64,000 bases of DNA from Corynebacterium epidermidicanis (GCF_001021025.1 NZ_CP011541.1:1922001-1986000); one strand, 5' to 3'. Shown: positions 46,434 to 55,508, numbered from the stretch's first letter. Numbers and translations are program-made. Notes: a model not told the origin generated them from the sequence alone.

Positions 46434-47138
46434 ATGAAGAACCATATTTCTCGAGCGGACTCGCTCACCAACCAGGTCATGACCCACGTGCGCGCGGCGG
46501 TTGCAGACGGTTCGATGTCCTCCGGCGAGTGGTACAGCGTCTACCAACTTTCGCAGGAATTAGGGGTTTCCCGTTCACCGGTGCGCGACGCCCTACTTCG
46601 ACTTGAAGAAGCCGGATTAATCACATTCGCCAGGAACCGGGGCTTTCAAATCCGGGAAACGACCGCAGCAGACGTTGCAGAAATCTTCGCCATTCGCCTA
46701 GCTCTCGAGCCGGCCGCGGCTAGACGCGCAGCTGAGTTACGCACTGAAGCACACGTGAATACCCTCCAAACACTTCTCGACGACATGTCGATGCAAGCGT
46801 CCAACAAAAACGCTGAAGCTTTTTTCAATCTCGATCAGGCCTTTCACGGCGAAATTCTCAGCGCCGGAAGTAGCTTACGCAGCCGAGAAATCATTGATCG
46901 ACTCCGCATCAGCACTCGCCTAATCGGTGTCTCTACCGCCGGAACGTCCCGCACCCTGGAAGATATCCACCGCGAACACGAACCCATTTTCCTAGCCATC
47001 GAAGCCCAATATAAGGAGGGGGCAGCTGAGGCAATGCGTGCGCACCTGCAGACCACCGGAAAGCTCTTGCTCCAGCAAGCGAGCCCCGAGATGGATGCTC
47101 AGCAAGTTTCCTCGTTCTGGGCCCAGTACACTGACTAG
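46434..47138 (+). CDS. GntR-family regulator, FCD (FadR) subfamily, second copy
   Basis: 234 residues. The HTH carries the signature YSVYQLSQELGVSRSPVRDA near 41-60, and the FCD domain carries EIFAIRLALEPAAARRAA and NLDQAFHGEILSAGSS with the metal-ligand Asp/His. It resembles the 37277-37954 regulator in layout but differs clearly in sequence. Divergent from the D-2-hydroxyglutarate-dehydrogenase-like gene and likely its repressor through the GTAACATGTTAC site. The ATG is at 46434; an in-frame ATG at 46320 would overlap the divergent gene. Confidence 0.85.
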   Translation: MKNHISRADSLTNQVMTHVRAAVADGSMSSGEWYSVYQLSQELGVSRSPVRDALLRLEEAGLITFARNRGFQIRETTAADVAEIFAIRLALEPAAARRAAELRTEAHVNTLQTLLDDMSMQASNKNAEAFFNLDQAFHGEILSAGSSLRSREIIDRLRISTRLIGVSTAGTSRTLEDIHREHEPIFLAIEAQYKEGAAEAMRAHLQTTGKLLLQQASPEMDAQQVSSFWAQYTD

Positions 47139-47516
47139 ACCCCACATCCGAGAATGGTGACGACATCACGGCCCGTTCAGTGTTGGCAGTGCACATAGCT
47201 TCAGTTACGTGCTCGACGATTGTTTTTCCGCCGATCTTCTACTTTTGGCGTTTTCTGTCAGCTCGCACTTACTTATGGAACTCCGACAAACAGAACCCCT
47301 ATTTGATCACTGCTTCGCCGCTCTAGTCTTGCCAAAGCTTTCGACGACAACCCCTCGAAGAACATCGCCACTCCGTAGCCATGAGAGACGAGTACCAATC
47401 AATCCTCAATTTCGTAAAGCACCCGGATAGCAGTAGATGTCCTTCGCTCCCCAACTAAGAACATGGCCATCGTTGATTCACTCGACTACCCGCGTGTTTT
47501 GTTCCCGCTTCTACCG

Positions 47517-47603
47517 TGCCCGCACTTGCGACTAGGAGCTTCACCCATTCTTGAGACGGCCAAGCACAGGTGCCCTGCCCACACTTACGACGAGGGGCTT
47601 CAC
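47517..47603. repeat. Diverged 28-bp direct repeat, two copies
   Basis: 47517-47544 and 47576-47603 agree at 24 of 28 positions (consensus TGCCCRCACTTRCGAC, then KAGGRGCTTCAC), 59 bases apart. They lie directly before the inverted repeat at 47617. Confidence 0.7.
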
Positions 47604-47616
47604 AGGCGCTAAGTCG

Positions 47617-47700
47617 TACTTCCGCGGTAGTACTCCTACCCAGATCGGCCAAAAATCGTCGAAAATCGGGCGGCTACGTAGGAGTACTACCGCGAAGGTA
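47617..47700. repeat. Long inverted repeat, GCGGTAGTACTCCTAC arms
   Basis: Arms 47617-47639 and 47678-47700 match at 21 of 23 positions, 17 of them in a row, around a 38-base loop. The arm ends GTAGTACTCCTAC/GTAGGAGTACTAC. There is no T-run. Function unknown: a small mobile repeat (REP/MITE-like) or a structured RNA are both possible. Confidence 0.8.
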
Positions 47701-47707
47701 CTGAATA

Positions 47708-47870
47708 GCAGGTTTGCAGCACCAGGCAACACCAAGCAGCGCCGGCACCACAACAACACCAGGCAGCGCTGGGCACCACACCAGCCCAAACACCAGGCAG
47801 CACGCCAGCCCAGGCAGTGCCAGCACCACACCAGCCCAAGCCCCAGGCAGCACCAAGCCACCCCCTTATC
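47708..47870. repeat. Degenerate C/A-rich tandem array
   Basis: Repeated CCAGGCAGC and GCACCACACCAGCCCAA units. The clearest pair, 47773-47803 and 47823-47853, agrees at 29 of 31 bases with a 50-base period. The strand is strongly asymmetric (few T). Confidence 0.75.
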
Positions 47871-47971
47871 CGGTGCCCGGAACCACTATTCACTCAACAA
47901 TCAAGCACAGATACCGTGTGAAAGATATTCTGAATTAGATTCCCGTAGCTATACTCCCTTTGGAGCCCTCG

Positions 47972-49330
47972 ATGAACCGAACTCTCTCCCTCATTGTTGC
48001 CACGTTGTCTGCGCTTGCGCTCGCAGGTTGCTCGGGTGGTTTCGCCGGAGACAAATCTGGCGAAGCTCCATCATCTGCTGTCAGCTCTGCAGTAAGTGGC
48101 GCCACCAGCGCTAATAGCGAAACGTCGGGCACCACTGCGCCGAACAATAAGAATGCTGAACTCGCTGATGCATATGCCAAGGTGTTGGACAATCCTGGAG
48201 CGTTTGATTTCATTAAGCCCAACTACTTCACGCCAGCTGGTACATACTCCTACTTCATCACTGAGGTCACGGGGGATGACTCCCCTGAGCTGCTTCTCCG
48301 CGCGGATGTGAAAGATTACTACGCCCCGGTAACGGTGTTCAGTAAGCCTAATGGAGGCGAACTGTTCAACACCCGAGAAGTTTTGCTCACCGGTGCAGGC
48401 TCTGCGGGCGGCGGACGAGCCGATGTCTTTGCTGCTCAATCCGGTATTGGGCTCTATCAGGCTGACTATCAATCAATTGACACCGAGATTCCGCTTCAAA
48501 AATATGTGATTCGTGATCGCAAGATAGTGCCGGAGGGTGGCAAAGCCCTCGTTAGAATTTCCTCGGTAACCAGCGGAGATCGCAAGAAGATCGATTGGAC
48601 CCCAGTCTCCGACCGTGCCCCTCTTGAGCAACTACGCAATGGATCCGGCCAGAAAGCTGCAGCAGCTCCCGGGCCACAAACCGCGGTAATTAAGAACTGT
48701 GGCAAGAGTGGTGAGAATGCGGTGTTTACCGCTACCTCGGCTACGTCCTGCGGTTTTGCTAATGCGGTTGCAACTGCGGTGCGCGCCAAAGGAAACGCTG
48801 GTCAGCAGTTTTCTATCGATGCTGCCAGCCCAGTTACTGGCCAGCAGTACTCCCTGAATTGCTCGGTGAATGGAAATGAGACAGTGTGCGAGGGCGGCAA
48901 CAATGCGAAGGTTGTCGTCCGCCCGGCCGGGCCTGGGGATGATGTCGCCAGTGCTTACGCGCACACCTACGAAGGGGTCGTCGTGGTGAAGAGCGCAATC
49001 GAAGTCTCCCCCAATGGTCAAACTCCGAATGGTGAAGGCCCAGAAAACGAATACATTGTGCTCGAGCTCAGCTCTCCACAAGATGTGAGCGGGCCTAGGG
49101 CCAACATTCCAAGTATCACCAGGAGTGTCAGCCAGATTGGCTTGGGGGCAAAGGAGATCTCTGAATACGGTGCTCGGGACGAAACCGGGCCGTGGCGTCC
49201 TTACGTGGGCAAGCGCATCAAGCTGCACATCAACAACGACTTCTACTTCCAGTCGGATGCCAGCCTTCCGATGGGAATGCCACGCGTATCCAACAAGAAC
49301 GCGGATTATTCGGTTGAGGTCGTCGAGTAG
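47972..49330 (+). CDS. Secreted lipoprotein of unknown function
   Basis: 452 residues. The lipobox LALAGC puts the lipidated Cys at 20, followed by a Ser/Thr/Ala-rich linker to about residue 60. Two parts are visible: residues about 65-215 (DAYAKVLDNPGAFDF, YSYFITEVTGDDSPELLLRAD) and a C-terminal part with VFTATSATSCGFANAVATAV near 250. The latter resembles other actinobacterial secreted proteins in which a Cys-containing CGFA segment recurs. TTTGGAG lies six bases before ATG 47972. No known family assigned; monocistronic. Confidence 0.75.
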   Translation: MNRTLSLIVATLSALALAGCSGGFAGDKSGEAPSSAVSSAVSGATSANSETSGTTAPNNKNAELADAYAKVLDNPGAFDFIKPNYFTPAGTYSYFITEVTGDDSPELLLRADVKDYYAPVTVFSKPNGGELFNTREVLLTGAGSAGGGRADVFAAQSGIGLYQADYQSIDTEIPLQKYVIRDRKIVPEGGKALVRISSVTSGDRKKIDWTPVSDRAPLEQLRNGSGQKAAAAPGPQTAVIKNCGKSGENAVFTATSATSCGFANAVATAVRAKGNAGQQFSIDAASPVTGQQYSLNCSVNGNETVCEGGNNAKVVVRPAGPGDDVASAYAHTYEGVVVVKSAIEVSPNGQTPNGEGPENEYIVLELSSPQDVSGPRANIPSITRSVSQIGLGAKEISEYGARDETGPWRPYVGKRIKLHINNDFYFQSDASLPMGMPRVSNKNADYSVEVVE

Positions 49331-49362
49331 CTCCTTACCTCGCTTTTCGACGGGCGCCGCTA

Positions 49363-49956
49363 CTACACCAGCGTGATTCGGCCATCTTCTACGATGAGCG
49401 CCTGCCCGTCGCGAAGCAGTTGCAGCGGGTGGGTCTCACCGTATTTGGCCACGATTTCGGCGATGGTGGTGACTGGGTAGGACGGGATCGTGCCGGAGGC
49501 GTGCGGCACCACGCTGATGTCCACAAAGCCGAAGCCGGTGTAATCATGCAGGTCGGGAGCAATGCCGGGGTTGTCCATCGGTGAGATGTATTCGATGTTG
49601 GGGCTTGCGATCACCGACCCAGCACTCGTCCCAATGTAGGTAAGCCCAGCCTCGACCTTGGACTTTAAGAGGTCGAATGTCCCGGTGGTACGCAGGACGT
49701 TGAGGAGGTCGAAGGTTTCGCCACCTGCGGCGTAGACGGCGTCGACACTATCAAGGATGCTGGCGGCTTGGTCGGCGGGAGTGGTCGATAGGGGCAGGTC
49801 AACCAGCTCAAAGCCCTGGCTGGCCAGAGTGTTTCGCTCGGTCAGGACCCAGGAGGCATCGCCGTAGCTGCGGGCAGCATCACCGATGTATGCCAGTTTT
49901 CCGCTCACGAATTCGGGAAGGCGATCATGCATGAAAGATGTAAGAATCAGCTTCAT
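49363..49956 (-). CDS. Peptidase E-like protein (S51 family)
   Basis: 197 residues. The S51 nucleophile motif is GTSAGSV (Ser near 117), with AVYAAGGETFDLL before it and PHASGTIPSYP after. PepE cleaves Asp-X dipeptides; other S51 members hydrolyse cyanophycin peptides. ATG 49956 chosen over 49965 for spacing. Cytoplasmic, single gene, convergent with the lipoprotein gene and divergent from the TauE-like gene. Confidence 0.8.
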   Translation of the reverse strand: MKLILTSFMHDRLPEFVSGKLAYIGDAARSYGDASWVLTERNTLASQGFELVDLPLSTTPADQAASILDSVDAVYAAGGETFDLLNVLRTTGTFDLLKSKVEAGLTYIGTSAGSVIASPNIEYISPMDNPGIAPDLHDYTGFGFVDISVVPHASGTIPSYPVTTIAEIVAKYGETHPLQLLRDGQALIVEDGRITLV

Positions 49957-50029
49957 TTCACCCAATTTACCTGGGGGCTTCGCCGACAGCCGGGCGTCGA
50001 GAAGCAGCGGTGGCCTAGACTTTCACCTT

Positions 50030-50773
50030 GTGCTTACTTCGACGGTTCTAATTTATGTGTTCATCGCGGTGCTGATCTTGTTCGGCTCGATCACCCAGGG
50101 AACGATCGGATTCGGGTTAGGCACGATTGCGACGCCGTTCATTGCGATGCTCAAACCAGAGCTGGTGCCCACACTCATCCTGATTCTGGCGCTATTCATC
50201 GCCAGCTACACGCTGTCGAAGAACTACCGGGAAACCTCGTGGCGCATCGTGGCGATTTCCTGCCTCGCCAGAATCCCTGGTTCGCTCGTCGGAGCCTGGG
50301 CGCTCACGCTGCTTTCCCACGATGGGCTATCAATTATGATTGGTGTCGCAGTGCTGCTTGCTATGTCGCTGTCTGGCCTGGGGTGGAGCCCACAGCCAAG
50401 CACCCAAAACACCGTGGTGGCAGGCGTAGCCTCCGGCTTTCTGGGCACCACCACCTCCATCGGCGGACCACCAATGGCCCTTGTACTGAAAAGGTTCAAC
50501 CCAGCGCAGGTACGCGGCACGCTATCCGCCACCTTTGTGCTTGGCTGCATCATTTCGCTGAGCATCCTCACCTGGAACCACCAAGCGACCCTGCACCAAG
50601 TGAGCGTCGCCGCGGCCTACCTGCCGCTAGTCGCGCTCGGCCTTTACATCGCCAACCGCCTCAACAAACGTATCGACGCCGTGATGCTCAACCGCATCGT
50701 CATTGTCGTGGCTGTTTCGGCCGCCCTGGTGCTGATTGTGCAATCCGGCGCGGCGCTGATGATGGCGCGGTGA
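50030..50773 (+). CDS. TauE/SafE-family membrane permease
   Basis: 247 residues from a GTG at 50030 (an in-frame longer reading to 49886 would enter the PepE gene and is polar). About eight hydrophobic segments. The family motif GSITQGTIGFGLGTIATPF near residue 17 and its repeat ASGFLGTTTSIGGPPMAL near 137 are diagnostic. The family exports or imports sulfite, sulfonates or organic anions; the substrate is unknown here. Confidence 0.8.
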   Translation: MLTSTVLIYVFIAVLILFGSITQGTIGFGLGTIATPFIAMLKPELVPTLILILALFIASYTLSKNYRETSWRIVAISCLARIPGSLVGAWALTLLSHDGLSIMIGVAVLLAMSLSGLGWSPQPSTQNTVVAGVASGFLGTTTSIGGPPMALVLKRFNPAQVRGTLSATFVLGCIISLSILTWNHQATLHQVSVAAAYLPLVALGLYIANRLNKRIDAVMLNRIVIVVAVSAALVLIVQSGAALMMAR

Positions 50774-51034
50774 TTTTTGCTGGGGTGTTTGGGGTGGGGC
50801 GCTTGGGGCGAGATGACGTCTCTCGAAATGGGCTTTTAGCCCGGAGAGCGCCCTAACGACGACCAACTGGCCGAATGCTTGGCGGCCACAGCAAACGTCT
50901 TAGAACAAACACACTTGGGACTCGCATAACTGGGTGAATCGTTTGGAGTGATGAGCTGGTTTTTGTCCGGAGCGTGCGGCTTTCGCTCGCCCGGCCAGTC
51001 CAAAATGTACATGCTCCGTCGTCTGCGGCACCTG
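50774..51034. other. Intergenic, nothing supported
   Basis: 260 bases between convergent genes. GGGCTTTTAGCCC (50830-50842) could form a small hairpin. No gene seen. Confidence 0.4.
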
Positions 51035-51883
51035 CTAAATAGGTCGCCCGGGTATTAACCTCCCCACGGTTTCGCCGCCAGGCATCGGGACGCACGTGTG
51101 CATCACCGTATCCGGGTACACATGGACGAAGTTAAGACCTTGAAACTCATCTCGCCCCCGAGTGCCGTGCATAGGCGTGAAAAGATCCTGTGTGTAGCAG
51201 GAACTCGTAGCCACTGACACCGGGATTCCGGCGAAAGTTGCGAAGGTGGAGTAATGGAGGTGACCAGCAAGAATCGCCCGAACATCCGTGCCAGCTAAGA
51301 GCTCCGAAAGCTCGTGCTGGCCCCTGAGTTCCACGGAGATTGCTGCTTCTTGGATGCACGGAACCGGCGGATGGTGCATTACTAGCAGTGTGCCTTCCGG
51401 GGCAGGTTCACGAAGTACTTCGGCCAGCCACGTAAGTTGTGCGGTGCTGAATTCCCCGTGATGATGGCCAGGAACTGTGCTGTCCGCGACGACTACTCGT
51501 AGCCCTCCAAAGTTGTAAACACTGTCGCAGGAAGCTGAATGTGGGTCTGTACGCAGCAGTATGCTGCGAAAATTGCTGCGGTCATCATGGTTACCCATTG
51601 CCCAAAGAATCTGCGCTCCGATTCTTTGGGCAACTGGCTCTACGAGTTCACGCAACGCTAGATAAGATTCCGGCGTCCCGAAATCCGTGAGGTCGCCCGA
51701 AAAAATCAACGCCTCAGGACGAACCTCCATCGCTTCGACAGCTTCAAGCAATTTGGATAGGTGCTCGCGATATGCAGCTACTCCATGCAGCTTTTCACCT
51801 TTTTCAACCGCAAAGTGCGTATCGCTTATGTGGATAAAGAAATGGTCCGGCAATCCTCTTTCGGAGTCGCTGAACGTATACAT
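51035..51883 (-). CDS. Calcineurin-like phosphodiesterase (CpdA/GpdQ type)
   Basis: 282 residues. Metal motifs: D/H in FIHISDTHFA near residue 20, FSGDLTDFG, MGNHDDRS, MHHPPVP and GHLHYSTF. CpdA (cAMP) and GpdQ (glycerophosphodiester) phosphodiesterases belong here. ATG 51883 has AGAAGG six bases upstream. Last gene of an operon with a glycerophosphodiesterase and an ABC importer, which favours a GpdQ-like role on imported phosphodiesters over cAMP breakdown. Confidence 0.8.
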   Translation of the reverse strand: MYTFSDSERGLPDHFFIHISDTHFAVEKGEKLHGVAAYREHLSKLLEAVEAMEVRPEALIFSGDLTDFGTPESYLALRELVEPVAQRIGAQILWAMGNHDDRSNFRSILLRTDPHSASCDSVYNFGGLRVVVADSTVPGHHHGEFSTAQLTWLAEVLREPAPEGTLLVMHHPPVPCIQEAAISVELRGQHELSELLAGTDVRAILAGHLHYSTFATFAGIPVSVATSSCYTQDLFTPMHGTRGRDEFQGLNFVHVYPDTVMHTCVPMPGGETVGRLIPGRPI

Positions 51884-51908
51884 AAAGTGTCCTTCTAGCT
51901 CGACGAAG

Positions 51909-52910
51909 CTAAATCCTGGTGACGGTGCGCCCCGGGATAAGTTCGCCTGCAATTCGATGAGTAATAATGGGCTGTGCTTTGGGCTTTTCAGTGGCGAGCA
52001 GATTTTTAAGCTCGGTGATGGCATGCTGGGCTACTTGCTCTACGGGGATTCGATAAGACGTCAGCCCCATCAAGTCGATGCCGGGCAGTATTCCATCACA
52101 TCCGGTCACGGAAACGTCCTCCGGAACTTCGAGATTTAGGGCCTGACAGAAGCGGATAACGTCCAGCTGTCGAACATCGGACGGGCACATGACCGCCGTA
52201 ATGCGATTGTCGAAAAGCTTGCTGCGCAGCTGGTCGTGTCCGTTCCCTTCAACGACATCGATGATGTGAGCGGTGATGCCTCTGTGTGCAAGCTCGGTGA
52301 TCATCGCCTCGGCTCGGATCCATTCGGGGAATGACGTTTCTTTCGCTGTTCGAATCACTGCGATCCTGCGGTGTCCATTGCCGACTACGAACGCTGCGAG
52401 CTGCCGGCCTGCATCTTCTTCGTCGTACGAAACCGCGTGTATTTTCGCCGAAATCTCGGGGCGGCCAGCGCGAATGATCGGAACTTTTTGGTGAAACGGG
52501 ATGAGCTGCTCGCTTGGCACGCTTCCTGTTGCCACCACGAGACCTGCTACTTGCATACCCAACAGATGGCGAAGGCTATTGAGCTGCCCCTCGTTGCTTC
52601 GATCAATACTAATTGTCATCGAGATCAAGTTCATAGCTTGTTCTTGGGCGGACCGCTGCAGCTCTGTAAAGAGTAGACCGTAGGCCGGGTTGGAGGCATC
52701 GCGGAGAAGCAGTCCAATTGTGTTGTGCTCCTTCGATGCCAACGAGCTCGCCATTACGTTCGGCACATAACCCAGGTCAGCGGCGACTTTCAAGACTCGC
52801 TTTCGGGTGGTGTCCGAGACCTTATTTTGCCCCAGAAATACCCGAGAAACGGATGCCCGCGAAACTCCGGCTCGCTCCGCAACGTCTGACATCGTTACCG
52901 GTCTATCCAT
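51909..52910 (-). CDS. LacI-family transcriptional regulator
   Basis: 333 residues. N-terminal HTH and hinge: TMSDVAERAGVSRASVSRVF, then YVPNVMASSLASK. A periplasmic-binding-like sensor domain follows (TIGLLLRDASNPAYG, SVTGCDGI). ATG 52910 overlaps the upstream GDPD stop codon (ATGGATAG), so translation is coupled. An ATG at 52949 is possible but lies deeper in that gene. The perfect palindrome GGGAGAGCGCTCTCCC before the first operon gene has the central CG usual for LacI operators, so it probably autoregulates the whole operon in response to a sugar- or polyol-phosphate-like ligand. Confidence 0.85.
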   Translation of the reverse strand: MDRPVTMSDVAERAGVSRASVSRVFLGQNKVSDTTRKRVLKVAADLGYVPNVMASSLASKEHNTIGLLLRDASNPAYGLLFTELQRSAQEQAMNLISMTISIDRSNEGQLNSLRHLLGMQVAGLVVATGSVPSEQLIPFHQKVPIIRAGRPEISAKIHAVSYDEEDAGRQLAAFVVGNGHRRIAVIRTAKETSFPEWIRAEAMITELAHRGITAHIIDVVEGNGHDQLRSKLFDNRITAVMCPSDVRQLDVIRFCQALNLEVPEDVSVTGCDGILPGIDLMGLTSYRIPVEQVAQHAITELKNLLATEKPKAQPIITHRIAGELIPGRTVTRI

Positions 52911-53790
52911 CCGTTTGGACACCTGCACCTCGCATACATTCAGCCGCATAGGAACTTAACAGCCATGGCCAATCAGTTTGGATCGCGTGAACACCTCGGC
53001 CCAGCAGCTCACCCCAGCCTTGGTCAAATCCGTTTTGAAGTGACGTAGCGTCATCAAACCCCGCAAAAAGTGGAGTTTCGGAATCCACGTTCTCCGCATT
53101 GACGAATACAAATAATCCTTGCTTTGCAAACGCCTCGATGGTATCACTACGTGCGAATTCATGTTCCGGTGAATCAGCGAGTAACTCAACCCCCATCATG
53201 TTAAGACCGGCCTCATCCGTAAGCGCCCACGCTTCCGCTGACGTGCGACAAATCGGCATGAAGGGGTACTTCACGGGATGCTCCGCCAGGCTCTTAATCT
53301 GCGGGCTGTCCGCAGGTGCTTTGAGGAGTAGCTGTTGAGTCATATGCAACTGATCCAGCAGTGGCAACAACGTGGTCCACCAAGGCCAACTCCGGTCCAG
53401 ATTAAATAAAAATTCCGACTTACCGGCAAAGCTTGCAAGCAGCGCACCGAGCTTTTCGACGGCGCCTTCCGCTAATTCTGACCCGTCCGCGTGGTACTTC
53501 AAACTTGAAATTTCTGCAGCTGATAAGTTTTGCAAGTTGGTGTGAATGCCGAAGTGCTTGTTCTCGAGTCCGTCATGGAAGGCATAGAATTCCCCATCGC
53601 GGGACATGGTGGCATCGATTTCAACCATCCCGGCTCCGCTAAGGAAAGCGGCGCTGACCGCAATACTAGTATTCTCGACCACTGTCCCAGCCGCTACTCC
53701 ACGATGCGCTACGACGAGAGGCAGTTGTCTACCCAGTGTCGCATTGATTAAGCGGTTTTCTTCCGCGAATTCAGGTCTTCCGAATGTCAT
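52903..53790 (-). CDS. Glycerophosphodiester phosphodiesterase (GDPD family)
   Basis: 295 residues. The catalytic GDPD motifs are VAHRGVAAGTVVENT near residue 26 (His and Arg, Glu), EIDATMSRDGEFYAFHD near 62 (Glu, Asp, His), a later KAPAD and SVELLAD-like Glu. Hydrolyses glycerophosphodiesters to glycerol-3-phosphate and an alcohol. No signal peptide, so it acts inside on imported substrate. Start overlaps the permease stop by four bases. It is the key gene suggesting that the ABC transporter carries a phosphodiester. Confidence 0.85.
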   Translation of the reverse strand: MTFGRPEFAEENRLINATLGRQLPLVVAHRGVAAGTVVENTSIAVSAAFLSGAGMVEIDATMSRDGEFYAFHDGLENKHFGIHTNLQNLSAAEISSLKYHADGSELAEGAVEKLGALLASFAGKSEFLFNLDRSWPWWTTLLPLLDQLHMTQQLLLKAPADSPQIKSLAEHPVKYPFMPICRTSAEAWALTDEAGLNMMGVELLADSPEHEFARSDTIEAFAKQGLFVFVNAENVDSETPLFAGFDDATSLQNGFDQGWGELLGRGVHAIQTDWPWLLSSYAAECMRGAGVQTDG

Positions 53791-55508
53791 GAATGAGCTT
53801 TCTGGGTTTTGTGCATGTTGCGAGACCTGGTCGATCGCCCGTAGATCAGATACATCGTCGTCGAGGCAATGATCATCAACAAAACGGTGTAGACGAAAGT
53901 GTTTGCTTTAGCCTCGGGGCCGACGTTGTCTGCTGTATTGGCTTGGATTACCAATCCGAGTGGCTGGAACAGCGGATGGGCGAGGAATACCGCGGCATCG
54001 TAGTCGTCGAGCAGGCTGTTGAAATTTAATGCAGTGACAGCGGCTGTCGCAGGTAGGACTGCTGGGAAAATTATCCGTCGAAAGGCATAAAACGGGTGCG
54101 CTCCCATTAAGGTAGCGGCTTCCAAAAGTGAATTATTAATTCCAGCGAATGCGGACTTGAGCAGTCGCAGTGTAAACGGAATCTTCACGATCACATAGGC
54201 ACACAACAAAATCGTCGCTGTTCCAGTGAGCACTCGACCGCCGAGCAAGGGCGTGGCGTGGTCGTAGCTCATGATTAAGCCCAGCGCGATCATGGTGGTA
54301 GGCAAAATCCACGGGATGTGCAGCAGGTATTCCAACGCCTCGGTGATCCAGTTGTTGTATTTAGTGAAGAAGTGCGCAGCCAGCAGCATTAACGCAGCGA
54401 CGACAACTGAAGCTAGCAATGCGTAAATGACGCTCACCAAGAATGGCCGGAGAGCCCCGTCCTGGGTGAGTACTCGCACGTAGTTCTCCACAGTGAATTG
54501 ACTGATATCGAATTTCCCAGTGTTTACCGCCTTGGGTGGCTGGAAGGAAAAAGCAATAATAAGCAAAACCGGCAGGAGATAAAGCAGCGCAAGCAGGTAT
54601 GCCAAGGCATGGACAATTACATTAGTAACCGGGTTCGAGATTTTCTGCTTCACCAGTGCGGACGACACTTTAGATACGGAAAAGTACAACCCTGTGCGTT
54701 CGATCCGGTTGAATATTGCTAGCAGCACAATCGTGATCACGCCGAGGAAAATGGCGAGCAGAGCTGCAAGGTCTCGCGATGAGCCGCTAGTAGAAAAGGT
54801 CAAAACGATGGGAGCGATTGTTTGAAATTCCCTACCGCCGAGGATCTGCGGAGCAGATAACGCCCCCAGGCCAGTGAGGAATAGCAAAATCGTGACGGCT
54901 AAAAGGACAGGAAGAAGTGTTGGCAGCACCACCCGCCGCAAAATGTAGAAGTCGCCCGCTCCCATGTTCTTTGCTGCTTCCACCGTTTGATAATCCAGCT
55001 TGTTTAGTGCAGCGGTGACAAAAAGCATGTGGTTGGTGGTGGTGGCCAGGGTCATCGTGAAAAGCACTGCCCAGAAACCGCCGAACCATTCGGGATCAAG
55101 CCCTGGAATAATGGTCTTGAGAAGATCGGTGATTAGGCCGTCGCTTCCATAGACAAATTTGTATCCAGCGGCCAGGACAACGCCACCGTAGATGAATGTG
55201 GTGGCATACGCGAGCCACACAAATCGGGAGCCTCGTATTCGATAGAACTTGGTGACGAGGACGATAAAGACGCCGACCACATTGGCGGTTACTGACAAAG
55301 CAAATGCCAAGACCACACTGTTTCGCAGTGCTGCCATCGCGCGCTTCGACTTTGTCAGGCGTTCATAGGCGTCAAAACTGAATTTCCCATCGGGAGCAAA
55401 AGTCACATGGAGCAAGTTGATGTTGGGCCAGATCAGGAACGTAAAAACCATCCAGAGCGACACCAGAATGAGCAGAAGATGGATCGGGCTTTTTAGGACT
55501 GACTTCAT
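53787..55508 (-). CDS. ABC transporter permease, fused two-domain (FbpB/AfuB-like)
   Basis: 573 residues, about 12 helices in two repeated permease domains. The EAA loops are EAAKNMGAGDFYILRRVVLP near 178 and EAATLMGAHPFYAFRRIIFP near 468. The fused form is shared by ferric-iron importers and by AfuB, a hexose-phosphate permease. Overlaps the ATPase gene before it and the GDPD gene after it by four bases each, which ties the transporter to phosphodiester hydrolysis. Confidence 0.85.
   Translation of the reverse strand: MKSVLKSPIHLLLILVSLWMVFTFLIWPNINLLHVTFAPDGKFSFDAYERLTKSKRAMAALRNSVVLAFALSVTANVVGVFIVLVTKFYRIRGSRFVWLAYATTFIYGGVVLAAGYKFVYGSDGLITDLLKTIIPGLDPEWFGGFWAVLFTMTLATTTNHMLFVTAALNKLDYQTVEAAKNMGAGDFYILRRVVLPTLLPVLLAVTILLFLTGLGALSAPQILGGREFQTIAPIVLTFSTSGSSRDLAALLAIFLGVITIVLLAIFNRIERTGLYFSVSKVSSALVKQKISNPVTNVIVHALAYLLALLYLLPVLLIIAFSFQPPKAVNTGKFDISQFTVENYVRVLTQDGALRPFLVSVIYALLASVVVAALMLLAAHFFTKYNNWITEALEYLLHIPWILPTTMIALGLIMSYDHATPLLGGRVLTGTATILLCAYVIVKIPFTLRLLKSAFAGINNSLLEAATLMGAHPFYAFRRIIFPAVLPATAAVTALNFNSLLDDYDAAVFLAHPLFQPLGLVIQANTADNVGPEAKANTFVYTVLLMIIASTTMYLIYGRSTRSRNMHKTQKAHS

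Larger units (their letters stand above)
47139..47971. other. Repeat-rich intergenic region
   Basis: 830 bases without a supported gene, holding three repeat features listed separately: a 28-bp direct repeat, a long inverted repeat, and a C/A-rich tandem array. Open frames here are low-complexity (Gly/Ala/Trp or Thr/Pro/Gln) and judged non-coding. Confidence 0.6.

Noticed and set aside
47541..47861. Gly/Trp/Ala-rich frames on the minus strand and Thr/Pro/Gln-rich frames on the plus strand in the repeat array
   Set aside because: Low-complexity translations of a tandem repeat without start signals or conserved features.
50853..51095. Short open frames between the TauE-like and phosphoesterase genes
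   Set aside because: Basic, low-complexity translations, no ribosome sites, partly overlapping real genes.
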